64,000 bases of DNA from Aureispira sp. CCB-E (GCF_031326345.1 NZ_CP133671.1:3720001-3784000), one strand, 5' to 3'. Counted from the first letter of the stretch, positions 11,486 through 21,199 are shown. Notes: generated from the letters alone by a model not told the origin. A program made the numbers and translations.

Positions 11486-12019
11486 TTATTGTTTTACTTT
11501 AAAAGACCAAGTAAATGTAAATCTAGATACTTCTACTTCCTGTCCATTTTTATCTATTTGAGTACCAATAGTTAGTATGCTAACCTCTTGCCCTTCTCCT
11601 GTCTCAATGGCTTTTTGAACAGCCGCTATGATTTTATCCCCTTCCTTACAGGTAAATGTAGCAGTGCTGACAGCTTTTTTACCATACGTAGCTTCCATTT
11701 TGGTAATCAGCATTGATATTTTACCTCGTCCTTGAAGTGCCAACATAGCCAAGACGCCAGTAGACATTTCAGCGGCTGCCGCTTGTGCCGCAAAATAAGT
11801 AGACTTGAATGGATTTTGAGAACGCCAAGAATAGGGAACCGTAACCTTTGCTTCTTGAGGGCTTACAGATTGGACTTTAACACCCATAAAAAATGCAGCG
11901 GGAAGTTTGGCAAGCAAAAACAAGCGTTGCAAAACAGGATTACTTAATTGTTTGAGGTATTTTTTGATGTGTGGGTTACTATTGTCAAAAGGGAGTGTTA
12001 GATTATTGGTGATTGCCAT
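11486..12019 (-). CDS. Hotdog-fold DUF4442 protein, thioesterase-like
   Basis: From the ATG at 12019 the protein has 177 residues; a TTG at 12217 in the same frame would add 66 lysine- and tyrosine-rich residues with no family match, so I rejected it. The core is a single hotdog domain: a long helix with NPFKSTYFAAQAAAAEMSTGVLAMLAL packed against strands KVTVPYSWRSQ and TFTCKEGDKI. DUF4442 proteins are related to acyl-CoA thioesterases such as the YiiD C-terminal domain, and NPFKSTYFAAQAAAAE corresponds to the N-P-F-x-T/S signature of that group. It is cytoplasmic. The reaction, probably acyl thioester hydrolysis, is inferred from the fold. Confidence 0.78.
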   Translation of the reverse strand: MAITNNLTLPFDNSNPHIKKYLKQLSNPVLQRLFLLAKLPAAFFMGVKVQSVSPQEAKVTVPYSWRSQNPFKSTYFAAQAAAAEMSTGVLAMLALQGRGKISMLITKMEATYGKKAVSTATFTCKEGDKIIAAVQKAIETGEGQEVSILTIGTQIDKNGQEVEVSRFTFTWSFKVKQ

Positions 12020-12519
12020 TGATGATTTTTTATGATATGATGATAATGTCGAATTGACAGCCTTAAAATAAGACAGAATACGATAATTATTATACTCTAA
12101 GATGAATTTTATGTAAATTTTAGTGTGTTTTTTATAAAAAGAAACAACCCCGAAAGCAACAATTTTAGTGTATTGATAGTTTATTTTACGACCTTTTTTG
12201 TATACTGTGGCATTCAAACTATATTTTGAGGTCTAAAAAAAAATTGTACTTTTGCATTCTAATAGGATCTTTCGAAGTTAAAAGAGGCGTTTGAATGCGC
12301 ATAAAAAGGATTTAATAAATATAATTTTTTTGAACGATTACTTAAATCCAACGAATAAACATCTTGGTGAGAATTATGGTTTGAGCTATTTTAGGGATTA
12401 ATGACAATCAATAAATTACTATTTTTGATAATCTACTAAAACCATGCAATAGGAGCGGACTTGGCTTATTAACTTGCAGACTGTCACCAAATTTTGAAAA
12501 AGTAGCAATACTCAAGCTC
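12020..12519. other. Long region upstream of topA, no recognised gene
   Basis: This stretch holds a promoter at 12225-12254 and a 15 bp word, TGAACGATTACTTAA (12331-12345), that recurs before the M16 peptidase gene. The rest is AT-rich and non-coding. If the promoter drives topA, most of this is leader RNA of about 545 bases. I found no known riboswitch or small-RNA signature. Confidence 0.5.
12225..12254 (+). promoter_or_regulatory. Bacteroidota-type promoter upstream of topA
   Basis: TTTG (12225-12228), an 18 bp spacer and TACTTTTG (12247-12254). No forward reading frame follows before topA at 12806, so it either gives topA a very long leader or serves an untranslated RNA. Confidence 0.6.
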
Positions 12520-12712
12520 AATAGTTCGTTGAAACCACGCAGTAGCAGCAAAGCTAACTAAAAGCGCAGCGCTCACGAAGTAAACTTTATTAGTTTGATG
12601 ATCAATAAATTGTAGATTTATTGTGTTTCGCGTTAAAGCTTTGATCGTCAAGTTGTTGTAGGTGTGTTTTTTTGTCTTTTTGGGTAGAAAAGTAAAAAAA
12701 CAACGAACTATT
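12520..12712 (+). repeat. Nested foldback repeat, copy A
   Basis: A 193 bp non-coding element bounded by perfect 12 bp inverted ends, AATAGTTCGTTG and CAACGAACTATT. Inside the left end is the GC-richer module CCACGCAGTAGCAGC, then AAAGCGCAGCGCTCACG, then a core with TTAGTTTGATGATCAA and TTTTTTTGTCTTTTTGG. The same order of parts is seen in copies C and D. It lies between the promoter and the start codon of topA. Confidence 0.85.
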
Positions 12713-12805
12713 ATAAGCTAATACAATAGCCGTTTAGAACGCTCGAAACTGCAAGGATAACAAACGACTATATTTATATAACTAGGGAAAAACGGATTTT
12801 GCAAC

Positions 12806-15442
12806 ATGGCAAAACATTTATTGATAGTGGAGTCTCCCGCTAAAGCGAAGACAATTGAAAAAATTTTAGGAAAAGATTTTACAGTTAAATCTAGTTATGG
12901 GCATATCCGTGACTTAATCAAAGACTCGAAAGATAAAAAAGCCATAGAGGTTGACAATTCATACAAACCTAATTATGCAATTTCTACAGGCAAACAAAAA
13001 GTAGTTAAAGAGCTCAAAGATTGGGTCAAGAAAGTGGATGAAGTGTGGTTGGCAACGGATGAAGACCGCGAAGGAGAGGCTATTTCTTGGCATCTAGCAA
13101 AGGTGTTAAAATTGGACTTGGACTCTACCAAGCGGATTTCGTTTAGAGAAATTACAAAACCTGCTTTGCAAAATGCCATTCAAAACCCTGGTAGAGTAGA
13201 TATAAATTTAGTCAATGCACAACAAGCAAGACGTGTATTGGATCGTTTGGTCGGGTTTGAGCTGTCGGGGTTGTTGTGGCGCAAGGTTAGAGGGAAATTA
13301 TCGGCAGGACGTGTGCAGTCTGTTGCTGTGAAATTGGTAGTAGAGCGAGAGCGAGAAATTAATAATTTTGCCCCCAAGCCCTTTTTTAAGGTAGTAGCAC
13401 AATTTGAAGTTCAGGATTCAAAAAATAAAACAGTTCATTTCAAAGCCAACCTAAACAAGAATTTTGATTCTGAAAAAGAAGCACAAGCATTCTTAGAAAA
13501 ATGTGCGCCGGCTAATTATAAAGTAGGCAATATTGCTGTTAAGCCTGCGTATAGAAAACCTGCTGCTCCATTTACGACATCTACCTTACAACAAGAAGCT
13601 AGTCGAAAATTAGGTTTTTCTGTTTCCAGAACAATGTCTGTTGCACAACGCCTGTACGAAGCGGGACACATTACCTATATGCGTACAGATTCTACTACGT
13701 TGAGCGAAACAGCCTTGGCGGCTTTGGCAGATACAATTAAGAAATTATACGGTGACAATTATCTAAATACAAAACAATATACCAATAACAAAGCTTCTGC
13801 TCAAGAAGCGCATGAGGCAATACGTCCGACTTATGCTGAGAATAGTGCCGTAAACATGGGCAGTGATGAGAATCGTTTGTACGATTTAATCTGGAAACGT
13901 ACCATTGCGTCTCAGATGGCAAAAGCTCAGTTGCAAAAGACAACAATAGATATTGATATTTCGACGATAAATGACCTAAAATTGGTCGCTACGGGGCAAG
14001 TGTTAAAATTTGATGGTTTCTTGAAGGTCTATTTAGAGTCTAAAGAAGAAGACGAGCAAGAAGATGACGATAATACGGACGATAAAATTTTGCCACCAAT
14101 GACCGTAGGGCAACCATTAATGTTAGAAAAAATGGATGCCATAGAGCGTTTTACTCGCCCCAAACCACATTATACAGAAGCTAGTTTGGTTAAGAAACTA
14201 GAGGAATTGGGAATTGGTCGTCCGTCTACTTATGCGCCAACGATTAGCCGAATTATGGACCCTAATAGAGGTTATGTGGTTAAACAGACTAGATTAGGAA
14301 AAGATAGAGAATACAAAGTGTTGACGTTGGACGGCAAAAAAACAACGATTGCTACGGCTACTCAGACGGAACATGTGGGATACGAAAAAAATAAATTGTT
14401 TGCAAGTGATTTGGGAATGCAAGTAACCGATTTCCTATCAGAACATTTTGCGAACATCATGAAGTATAGCTTTACAGCAGCAATCGAAGATCAACTGGAT
14501 ATTGTCGCAGAAGGAAAAGAGGATTGGGTAAAGATGTTGGATGATATTTACAAACCATTTCACGATCAAGTAGAAGATACGTTGGAAAATGCAGATCGTG
14601 TTACAGGGGAACGGATTTTGGGCAAAGATCCCAAAACTGGCTTGTCGGTATTGGTGAGAATTGGTCGATTTGGTCCTATTGCTCAAATTGGTTTGACAGA
14701 AGAATTGGGCGAAGAAAAACCTCAATATGCCAATTTAAAAGAAACGCAATCTATAGAAACGATCACCTTTGAAGAAGCGATGGAATTGTTCCAGTTTCCT
14801 AAAAACTTAGGAGAATATGAAGGCAAAGAAGTTGTTATAGGAGAGGGGCGTTATGGACCTTTTGTGAAATATGATGGTGCTTTTATTTCTATCCCTAGAA
14901 CAGAAGATGTACATCAAGTTGGGATGGAACGAGCAATCGAATTGATTAAAGAAAAACAAAAGGCAGATGCTCCAATTGGGTATTATCAAGATAAACCAAT
15001 AACAAAGGGAGAAGGTCGATTTGGTCCTTTTGTGAAATGGGAGGGGTTGTATTGTTCGATTACCAAAGGCTCAGGCTTTCAGTTAGAAACGATTACAGAA
15101 GAAGAAGCGATTGTTCTAGTAAAGGCTAAAATTGAGAAAGAAGCCAATCGTTATATTCACAAATGGGACGAAGAAGGTTTGTCTGTTCAAAATGGTCGTT
15201 GGGGACCTTTTATCAAAATTGATAAAGATCGTAAGAGTTATAAGTTGTTGAATAAGAAGGGAGAGAAAATGACTCCTGAAGAAGCGAAAGAAGTTACTTT
15301 GGAGTATGTTATTCAATTGGTAGAAGAACAAGGAGGGGTGTTGAAAAAGAAGAAGGCTGCCAAAAAGAAACCTGCGGCAAAGAAAAAAACAACGAAGAAA
15401 AAAACAACGGGAACCAAGAAGAAAACGACAACAAAAAAATAG
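12806..15442 (+). CDS. topA: DNA topoisomerase I (type IA)
   Basis: An 878-residue type IA topoisomerase that relaxes negatively supercoiled DNA. The Toprim domain opens with LLIVESPAKAKTIEKILG and carries the metal-binding DEDREGEAISWHLA. The active-site tyrosine is Tyr 291 in GHITYMRTDSTTLS, and LEELGIGRPSTYAPT is the conserved DNA-gate motif. After the core come four C-terminal topoisomerase repeats, each with a GRFGPF or GRWGPF-like turn, in place of the zinc fingers of E. coli TopA. The final 33 or so residues are almost all Lys, Thr and Ala, a disordered DNA-binding tail common in this phylum. The leader is unusually long and contains repeat copy A. Confidence 0.97.
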   Translation: MAKHLLIVESPAKAKTIEKILGKDFTVKSSYGHIRDLIKDSKDKKAIEVDNSYKPNYAISTGKQKVVKELKDWVKKVDEVWLATDEDREGEAISWHLAKVLKLDLDSTKRISFREITKPALQNAIQNPGRVDINLVNAQQARRVLDRLVGFELSGLLWRKVRGKLSAGRVQSVAVKLVVEREREINNFAPKPFFKVVAQFEVQDSKNKTVHFKANLNKNFDSEKEAQAFLEKCAPANYKVGNIAVKPAYRKPAAPFTTSTLQQEASRKLGFSVSRTMSVAQRLYEAGHITYMRTDSTTLSETALAALADTIKKLYGDNYLNTKQYTNNKASAQEAHEAIRPTYAENSAVNMGSDENRLYDLIWKRTIASQMAKAQLQKTTIDIDISTINDLKLVATGQVLKFDGFLKVYLESKEEDEQEDDDNTDDKILPPMTVGQPLMLEKMDAIERFTRPKPHYTEASLVKKLEELGIGRPSTYAPTISRIMDPNRGYVVKQTRLGKDREYKVLTLDGKKTTIATATQTEHVGYEKNKLFASDLGMQVTDFLSEHFANIMKYSFTAAIEDQLDIVAEGKEDWVKMLDDIYKPFHDQVEDTLENADRVTGERILGKDPKTGLSVLVRIGRFGPIAQIGLTEELGEEKPQYANLKETQSIETITFEEAMELFQFPKNLGEYEGKEVVIGEGRYGPFVKYDGAFISIPRTEDVHQVGMERAIELIKEKQKADAPIGYYQDKPITKGEGRFGPFVKWEGLYCSITKGSGFQLETITEEEAIVLVKAKIEKEANRYIHKWDEEGLSVQNGRWGPFIKIDKDRKSYKLLNKKGEKMTPEEAKEVTLEYVIQLVEEQGGVLKKKKAAKKKPAAKKKTTKKKTTGTKKKTTTKK

Positions 15443-15600
15443 AGATACGGTATAGTAATAGTTTAGCCATGTTGCTATTAATATAGTTTATAAGATACAA
15501 AATGATTCAAGGAGCGGATGAGTTACTTGGATCATTTTTTTTTAGTTATATTAGATTTCTATTGACCGATCTTATTGAACTACATAGCATTAAAAGGGAG

Positions 15601-16350
15601 ATGAAACGAACAAAAGAAAATTTTTCGAAGCAGGCGCATTTATACCGAAAATTTAGACCCCAGTACCCTAAAGCTTTGTTGCAAATGTTGGCAGAATTGC
15701 CCGAAAACAATATTTGTTTGTGGGATTGTGGAACAGGAAATGGTCAGGTAGCCGCAGCCTTATCTACTGCTTTTAAAACAGTTCAAGCAACAGACATTAG
15801 CACAGAACAAATTAAATACGCTATTCCTAAAGATAATATTCATTATAGCGTACAAGCTGCTGAAAAAACGTCTTTTGATGCCAATCAATTTGATTTGATT
15901 ACGGTTGCACAAGCAATGCATTGGTTTGATTTTGATGCTTTTTATAAAGAAGTTCAGCGAGTTGCTAAGAAAAATGCCATTCTTGCTATTTGGGGATATG
16001 GTTTGTTGCGAATCAGTGAAGAAATTGATGTTCTGATAGATGATTATTATACACAAATTATTGGACCTTATTGGGATGTCGAACGCAAGCATATTGACAA
16101 TCACTACACTTCCATTCCGTTTCCATTTGAAGCGCTCGAAATCAATCGTTCTTATTCAATAGACCTTCAGTGGAAGCTAGATGAATTGGAGGGGTATTTG
16201 AACACTTGGTCAAGCTTACAAAAATATTTAAGGGAACATGCAACCAATCCTGTTGACACAGTAATTAAACAAATAGAAGCTTATTGGGGAAAAGAAGAAA
16301 TAAAAGAAGTTTCTTTTCCTATTTTTTTGAAAATAGGGCGCCTTACTTAA
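15601..16350 (+). CDS. Class I SAM-dependent methyltransferase
   Basis: From the ATG at 15601 the protein has 249 residues and begins MKRTKENFSKQAHLYRKFRPQYP, which is how this methyltransferase family usually starts. A start at 15502 would add 33 residues without family character. Motif I is CLWDCGTGNGQVAAALS, followed by QATDISTEQIKYA (motif II) and DLITVAQAMHWFDFDAFYKEVQRV, the methyltransferase type 11 pattern. It should transfer a methyl group from S-adenosylmethionine to a small molecule. The closest family I know is the yeast Crg1/trans-aconitate methyltransferase-like group, but the substrate cannot be assigned. It is cytoplasmic. Confidence 0.88.
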   Translation: MKRTKENFSKQAHLYRKFRPQYPKALLQMLAELPENNICLWDCGTGNGQVAAALSTAFKTVQATDISTEQIKYAIPKDNIHYSVQAAEKTSFDANQFDLITVAQAMHWFDFDAFYKEVQRVAKKNAILAIWGYGLLRISEEIDVLIDDYYTQIIGPYWDVERKHIDNHYTSIPFPFEALEINRSYSIDLQWKLDELEGYLNTWSSLQKYLREHATNPVDTVIKQIEAYWGKEEIKEVSFPIFLKIGRLT

Positions 16351-16497
16351 AATTGGTGTGTGATTTTAATGAATCGATGTGATAAAGGGTCAATCCCAAT
16401 GTTTATCTTTGTTAACGTTGAACTACCCTCTTTTATAGCTTGACGGGAAGGACGCTATTATTACCTATTATTTTTAGGGCTATCCGTGCATTTTTTT

Positions 16498-16505
16498 TAG
16501 CTTTG
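16498..16505 (+). promoter_or_regulatory. Candidate -7 box for murF
   Basis: TAGCTTTG matches TAnnTTTG and lies 45 bases before the murF ATG. There is no TTG at the expected -33 position, only TTTTTAG, so this is a weak call. Confidence 0.35.
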
Positions 16506-16550
16506 AGCAATTGAATTGATTCGCAATAAATCCAAGATCAAACAACCTTT

Positions 16551-17858
16551 ATGGAAGAATTATACCAACATTATTTGAACCATCCTTTTGTGTTTATTGA
16601 TACACGCAAAGAGTTGTCTAATGGCATTTTTGTAGCTGTGGGACAAAAAGATACTCGTGGTGTACATCGAGGAAATCAATTTGCAGAATTGGCAATTAAT
16701 AGCGGAAAAGCAGCTTATGCCATTATTAATGATCCTGAACTAAAAGAAAAACATAAATTGGACCAACGGTATATTTTGGTAGAGGATGGTGAAGTGACAT
16801 TACAGGACTTGGCGCGGTATCATCGACAGCAGTTAAAATGCCCTATTTTAGCCATTGCTGGTTCTAATGGTAAAACAACAATCAAAGAATTGTTGCATCG
16901 TGTTTTGGGACAGCAGTACAAAACTTTTTCTACACAAGGGAATTTGAACAATCATTTGGGAGTGCCGTTGAGTTTGCTTTCTATTGATGCAACTTATGAG
17001 ATGGCAATTTTGGAAATAGGTGCCAATCATTTGGAAGAAACATTGTTTTTGGCAAAATTGATTGCACCAGATTATGGTTTGGTTACCAATTGTGGGAAAG
17101 ATCATTTGGGAGAATATGGTTCTATTGAAAATATTATCAATGCTAATAAAGAGCTATACGATGTTTTAGCAGCAACGAATAAGACGGCTTTTGTTTGTAA
17201 AAATGATGCTTTATTAGTAGATATATCTAAGGAAGTCGCTCAACGAGTTTTTTATGGAAATGGGTGTACGGTGGATGGAACCATTACTGATACGCCATTT
17301 TTGAAATTGGTGTTGTCGATAAATCAAACTCAATGGGACGTGCAAACGAACTTATTTGGTCGATTTTGGTTGGATGCCTTACTTGGCGCAGCGGCTGTAG
17401 GGCATTATTTCAATATAGAAGGGGGGGCAATAAAAGAAGGTTTGGAAAGTTATCAACCTGCGGCACTGCGTTCTCAGCAGATTAGTTGGAACGAAAACAA
17501 AGTCTTGTTGGATTGTTATAATGCTAATCCTAGTAGCATGGAAGTATTTCTAGATGAAATCCATCAAAGTAATCTGCAAGAGGCTAAAATACTAATTTTA
17601 GGCGAAATGCTAGAACTGGGAGCGTATAGCAAGGACGAACACCAGCAACTTGTGAATCGCATTGACTATGCTCAATTTGAAAAGGTCTTGTTGGTTGGTG
17701 AGTCATTTGCCAATATTCACCTTCCAAAGTCAGGTAACATTCAACATTTTGAGACTAGGGCAGCCGTAAAGGCATTTATTGCTGCTCAAAATTACCAACA
17801 AAGGTACTTTTTTGTCAAAGGCTCAAGAGGAAATCGTTTAGAAAACTTGTTTGTATAA
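16551..17858 (+). CDS. murF: UDP-N-acetylmuramoyl-tripeptide--D-alanyl-D-alanine ligase
   Basis: A 435-residue Mur ligase that adds D-Ala-D-Ala to UDP-MurNAc-tripeptide, the last cytoplasmic step of peptidoglycan precursor assembly. The three-domain order is visible: an N-terminal domain recognising the nucleotide substrate (SNGIFVAVGQKDTRGVHRGNQF), the central ATPase domain with the P-loop AIAGSNGKTTIKELL, and the C-terminal domain with LLDCYNANPSSMEVFLDEI and ILGEMLELGAYSKDEHQ. EIGANHLEE and NCGKDHLGEYGS are the conserved metal and substrate motifs. NCGKDHLGEYGS replaces the more common NIGxAHLExFGS, as in other Bacteroidota. It stands alone, outside a dcw cluster. Confidence 0.95.
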   Translation: MEELYQHYLNHPFVFIDTRKELSNGIFVAVGQKDTRGVHRGNQFAELAINSGKAAYAIINDPELKEKHKLDQRYILVEDGEVTLQDLARYHRQQLKCPILAIAGSNGKTTIKELLHRVLGQQYKTFSTQGNLNNHLGVPLSLLSIDATYEMAILEIGANHLEETLFLAKLIAPDYGLVTNCGKDHLGEYGSIENIINANKELYDVLAATNKTAFVCKNDALLVDISKEVAQRVFYGNGCTVDGTITDTPFLKLVLSINQTQWDVQTNLFGRFWLDALLGAAAVGHYFNIEGGAIKEGLESYQPAALRSQQISWNENKVLLDCYNANPSSMEVFLDEIHQSNLQEAKILILGEMLELGAYSKDEHQQLVNRIDYAQFEKVLLVGESFANIHLPKSGNIQHFETRAAVKAFIAAQNYQQRYFFVKGSRGNRLENLFV

Positions 17859-17873
17859 ATCTTTAGCAAGGTG

Positions 17874-18761
17874 CTAGGAATGAGATAAATTCTCTTGAGT
17901 AGATTGATGCAAGGCAACAGCACTTCCTATATTAATTAATTTCAAACTCAATCGGCAGAGGACAAAAATCTGAGAGATTGCAAAAGAAAGCCAAATGGCA
18001 TTTTCAGAATTGAACTCAATCTGAGTCGAAATCCAATAATTAATAAAGACCATTACAAACCATATTCCCAAATTCAGTAGATAGAGACCATAGGTTTGTT
18101 TTAGATGTTTAATTATGAATTTCAATGCTGGCCAGAGGGATTGAAAAATCCATGTTTTATCTTGGTCTACCAAAAATATTTTAGCATAATCTTGCCACAT
18201 AAAAAAGAAAGCGGCGACTAAGATATAAATGGGAGCAATAATTTTGAAATTAAACGCTATGGTTCCTTCATTTTCTAAAGTAAAGGGAGATAAGCCATTA
18301 GACGAAGTATAAAATACAAAGGCAAAAAGTGCAAAAACAAAGCTATGTATTAGCAAAAAATAAAAGGTCAGTCGTAAACATCGCCAGAAAAACTCGGCGC
18401 TTTGTCCCCAAAAAATACTTCGATTATAGGTCTGTGGTTGCTGAATAAATGTTGCGAAAATACCACCTGTAACAAATATAAATAGGAGTAGGTAGAGTAT
18501 TAAGATGACAATAGATTGGTCAATGATAGGTAGAAAACCATCGCCATGTGCGTTTTTAAAGTCATTTAAGAATGTATAATCAAAGCCTTTTACTAGGTCA
18601 GTAATCATCATCGAATGCCCAACAGTAGACTCAAGTAAACTTTTGAGCGGGTAGGCAACAAATGCAGCCAGTAGAAAAGTTAGTAAATACAAGAAAAAAA
18701 TCATTGGCTTGTATTGCCAAGTTTGCTTGATTCCTTGTTGTAATGCTTGGAGTAAATTCAT
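17874..18761 (-). CDS. Multi-pass membrane protein of unknown function
   Basis: From the ATG at 18761 the protein has 295 residues, beginning MNLLQALQQGIKQTWQYKP; a start at 18836 would overlap the upstream gene and has no support. Five to six hydrophobic segments are visible: about residues 21-40, 85-105, 130-155, 175-195, 225-245 and 250-275. The pattern of an N-terminal amphipathic helix followed by MIFFLYLLTFLLAAF resembles uncharacterised integral membrane proteins often called DUF975-like or glycerophosphodiester-phosphodiesterase-membrane-domain-like, but I cannot place it. It follows the M1 peptidase gene by 32 bases on the same strand and is probably co-transcribed with it. Confidence 0.7.
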   Translation of the reverse strand: MNLLQALQQGIKQTWQYKPMIFFLYLLTFLLAAFVAYPLKSLLESTVGHSMMITDLVKGFDYTFLNDFKNAHGDGFLPIIDQSIVILILYLLLFIFVTGGIFATFIQQPQTYNRSIFWGQSAEFFWRCLRLTFYFLLIHSFVFALFAFVFYTSSNGLSPFTLENEGTIAFNFKIIAPIYILVAAFFFMWQDYAKIFLVDQDKTWIFQSLWPALKFIIKHLKQTYGLYLLNLGIWFVMVFINYWISTQIEFNSENAIWLSFAISQIFVLCRLSLKLINIGSAVALHQSTQENLSHS

Positions 18762-18793
18762 AGTATTAAAGTAATATAACGTACCATCTATAT

Positions 18794-20809
18794 TTAAATG
18801 AGAGCACTTGCTGTAACCATAGCCCCTTGCATCCAAGTTAAAAAAGACGTAAAATAACGAGTAATTCCAGCTGATTGTGGTTCTACAACATAACTATTAT
18901 TGATAAGGTTTTTGTCTAATGGAATTTTTAAAGCTGGGTCAATTTCCACGGCAACAATTTTTCGATTGCCAATATAAGTAAAGTCGTGGCTCCTTGCTTT
19001 TCCATCCCATCGTTCAAGTACCACATCACCATTGTCAAATGTAATTTTAACATCTTGAGGTAACCACAATTCCCCCAAGCGATACAAGACTACTTTTGCT
19101 TCATAAGTTTTAGAGGTCTTGTTGGTAGGAACGAGGGCTTGAGTTGTATTATCAAAGTACCCCAGTGGCTCAACGACTTCTTTGTTTGTAATAGAATGGA
19201 CACTATAATCACATACTTCTGTTCCATAAATTACCTGATCTAAAAACCAATTCATATCGGTTCCAAAAAGATCTCCGTGATGTTGCGGAACAATTTCATT
19301 CACAATATCTATAAAATCGAATCGGCAGGGATGTTTGAATTTCCAACGTTTAAAGTAAGTTTTGATAATATCTTGCATACATGCCTCGCCAACCATTCCT
19401 TCTAGGGTTTTTAGCCAAACCGCTGCCTTGCCATATACAATTTCTCGATGTCCGCCATGTTTAAACAGCCATCCAAATTGACTCATTGGACCAATTTTAA
19501 TATTGTCCGCATTAAAAAAGCGCCCCCTACGGTATTCTTCCGATCCTACATTGATGTTCATATAATCCCAATAAAAAACACCTTTGGGGTAATATTTATC
19601 CATCATTTTTGCTTCAAAAAACGCTGTAAAACCTTCGTCCATCCATGCCTCTTCCTGTTCGTTGGTAGAAAGCATTTGCATGAAATACTGATGCGTTAAC
19701 TCGTGCATGGTCAAGGTTTCGGTAGTTCGAATGTTGGGCGGCAAAATACATAAAGTTGGCGCAGTAAATAGCGTAGGGTATTCCATAGCGCCTGAAAATA
19801 ATCCATAATAAGGAGGGCTAACAATGGTAAGGGTTGGGTAAGGATATTTTTCGAGGTAGGCTTCAAAAAAATCAAGGGTGTATTTGGCTGCCGTTAAAAA
19901 ACGTTCTTTGTTGCAAATGTGTTCTGGCATAATTAGCAACTTGATTTTTACCCCTTTCCATGTTTCTTCTATAATTGTAAAGTGTGGACTAGCAGTCCAA
20001 GTAAAATCAATGACATCTTCTGCCAAATAAGTATATGTTTTTAGAGGGCGTTGGAGACTTAGTTTATTGGGAGTAGGTTTTTCTTCTACTAAAAAACCAC
20101 TGGCACCGACCACAAAGTTGTCAGGAACGGTCAGATTTACCTTGTAGACTCCAAATTCACCAAAGTACTCGGTGTTGGCGTGGTACTGATGGCAGTTCCA
20201 TTGTCCTGTTTTGGCAAAACGGCTGCCAGCAGGCTCGTAAACTCCTAATTTGGGGTACCATTGCGCCATGAAGAAGTAATCTCTATTATAACCCGTTCGG
20301 ATGGATGTCTTAGGAATTTGAGAAGTCCATTTCATCTGGATACCGTAGGTTTGATGTGGGAGAATAGGTTCTTTTAAACGCAAGATTAAAACAGTATGAT
20401 CTTGTTCATTTTGATCGTCTACAGCAACAAAATGAAGGCTGTCTGATAAAATATTTCCTTGTTGGTCAATTACTTCATCAACTTTTATCCAACTCCAAAT
20501 GCCGTTTTCGATGTCTTCCTGACTCTTGGTGCCCAAGATACTATTTGCTTCTAAGGCAAAGGTGCTTTTATTATTTTTAAACGCATTGTAGTACATGTGG
20601 AAAGGCATCGTCCAAATGGTGTCTGACGATGGATTCTTGAAGGTTAGGTATTGGCTAGCATACACTTGCTTTTTTTCGACATCTAAAGTTAAGTCAATTT
20701 CGTAGTTGGCTGTTCTAAGAGAAAGTGGGGTTGCTAATTTGGAGTCTTGAGTGGAAGCTCCAAGTCCTAAACATAGTAAAAGTACGAGGAGTGGTTTATA
20801 AAAATTCAT
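18794..20809 (-). CDS. M1 family metallopeptidase
   Basis: A 671-residue zinc aminopeptidase-like protein with a signal peptide (about residues 1-20). The zinc site is His 369, Glu 370 and His 373 in MHELTHQYF, with the third ligand Glu 392 in WMDEGFTAFFE, giving the classic HEXXH-x18-E spacing. SGAMEYPTLFTA stands in for the GxMEN substrate motif, with Tyr in place of Asn; that Asn is also lost in several Bacteroidota M1 proteins. The N-terminal beta-saddle domain (YEIDLTLDVEKKQVYASQYLTFKN) is present. It probably trims peptides in the periplasm. A TATGTTTG -7-like box lies at 20842-20835 on the reverse strand. Confidence 0.9.
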   Translation of the reverse strand: MNFYKPLLVLLLCLGLGASTQDSKLATPLSLRTANYEIDLTLDVEKKQVYASQYLTFKNPSSDTIWTMPFHMYYNAFKNNKSTFALEANSILGTKSQEDIENGIWSWIKVDEVIDQQGNILSDSLHFVAVDDQNEQDHTVLILRLKEPILPHQTYGIQMKWTSQIPKTSIRTGYNRDYFFMAQWYPKLGVYEPAGSRFAKTGQWNCHQYHANTEYFGEFGVYKVNLTVPDNFVVGASGFLVEEKPTPNKLSLQRPLKTYTYLAEDVIDFTWTASPHFTIIEETWKGVKIKLLIMPEHICNKERFLTAAKYTLDFFEAYLEKYPYPTLTIVSPPYYGLFSGAMEYPTLFTAPTLCILPPNIRTTETLTMHELTHQYFMQMLSTNEQEEAWMDEGFTAFFEAKMMDKYYPKGVFYWDYMNINVGSEEYRRGRFFNADNIKIGPMSQFGWLFKHGGHREIVYGKAAVWLKTLEGMVGEACMQDIIKTYFKRWKFKHPCRFDFIDIVNEIVPQHHGDLFGTDMNWFLDQVIYGTEVCDYSVHSITNKEVVEPLGYFDNTTQALVPTNKTSKTYEAKVVLYRLGELWLPQDVKITFDNGDVVLERWDGKARSHDFTYIGNRKIVAVEIDPALKIPLDKNLINNSYVVEPQSAGITRYFTSFLTWMQGAMVTASALI

Positions 20810-21199
20810 AGTATAGTCCTTTTGATCATAACAACAAACATACTAATAACAAGTTTAAAATAGAATAAAGAACCAATGTTTTCGACAGACTATTTGTTGA
20901 TTGTGGATAGTATATAGTCACTGGTCGATATTGTGGTTGTAAATCAAGTGTATTCTCATAAAAAAAACTTAGTTTTGCTAGAAACAATAAGAAGTTTTGT
21001 GATGCAAAAAAATAGAGAAGAATAAGAAGCAAGCATTTTGCTTGAATACTTTTCGCTAAAATTGCATTATAATATCTTAAGTAAGTGGGCAGAAAAAAAT
21101 ATAGCTAAAAAATAGACTTATTTTTATATGATTTTTTCTGAACGATTACTTAATACTTCGTAGTTAAGTAAAACCTTTTCACCACAAAAGCGCAAAATA
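20810..21199. other. Divergent intergenic region, M1 and M16 peptidase genes
   Basis: It holds a -7-like box for the M1 gene (reverse strand, 20842-20835) and the 15 bp word TGAACGATTACTTAA at 21139-21153, 46 bases before the M16 start and also present upstream of topA. A 68-codon hydrophobic reverse frame at 20826-21032 crosses it but overlaps the M1 promoter region and looks spurious. Confidence 0.5.

Noticed and set aside
12020-12217. N-terminal extension of the hotdog protein
   Set aside because: TTG start, 66 residues rich in Lys and Tyr, no family similarity; the ATG at 12019 gives the normal domain length.
20826-21032. 68-codon hydrophobic reverse frame upstream of the M1 peptidase
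   Set aside because: It covers the predicted M1 promoter and looks like AT-rich sequence read as hydrophobic residues.
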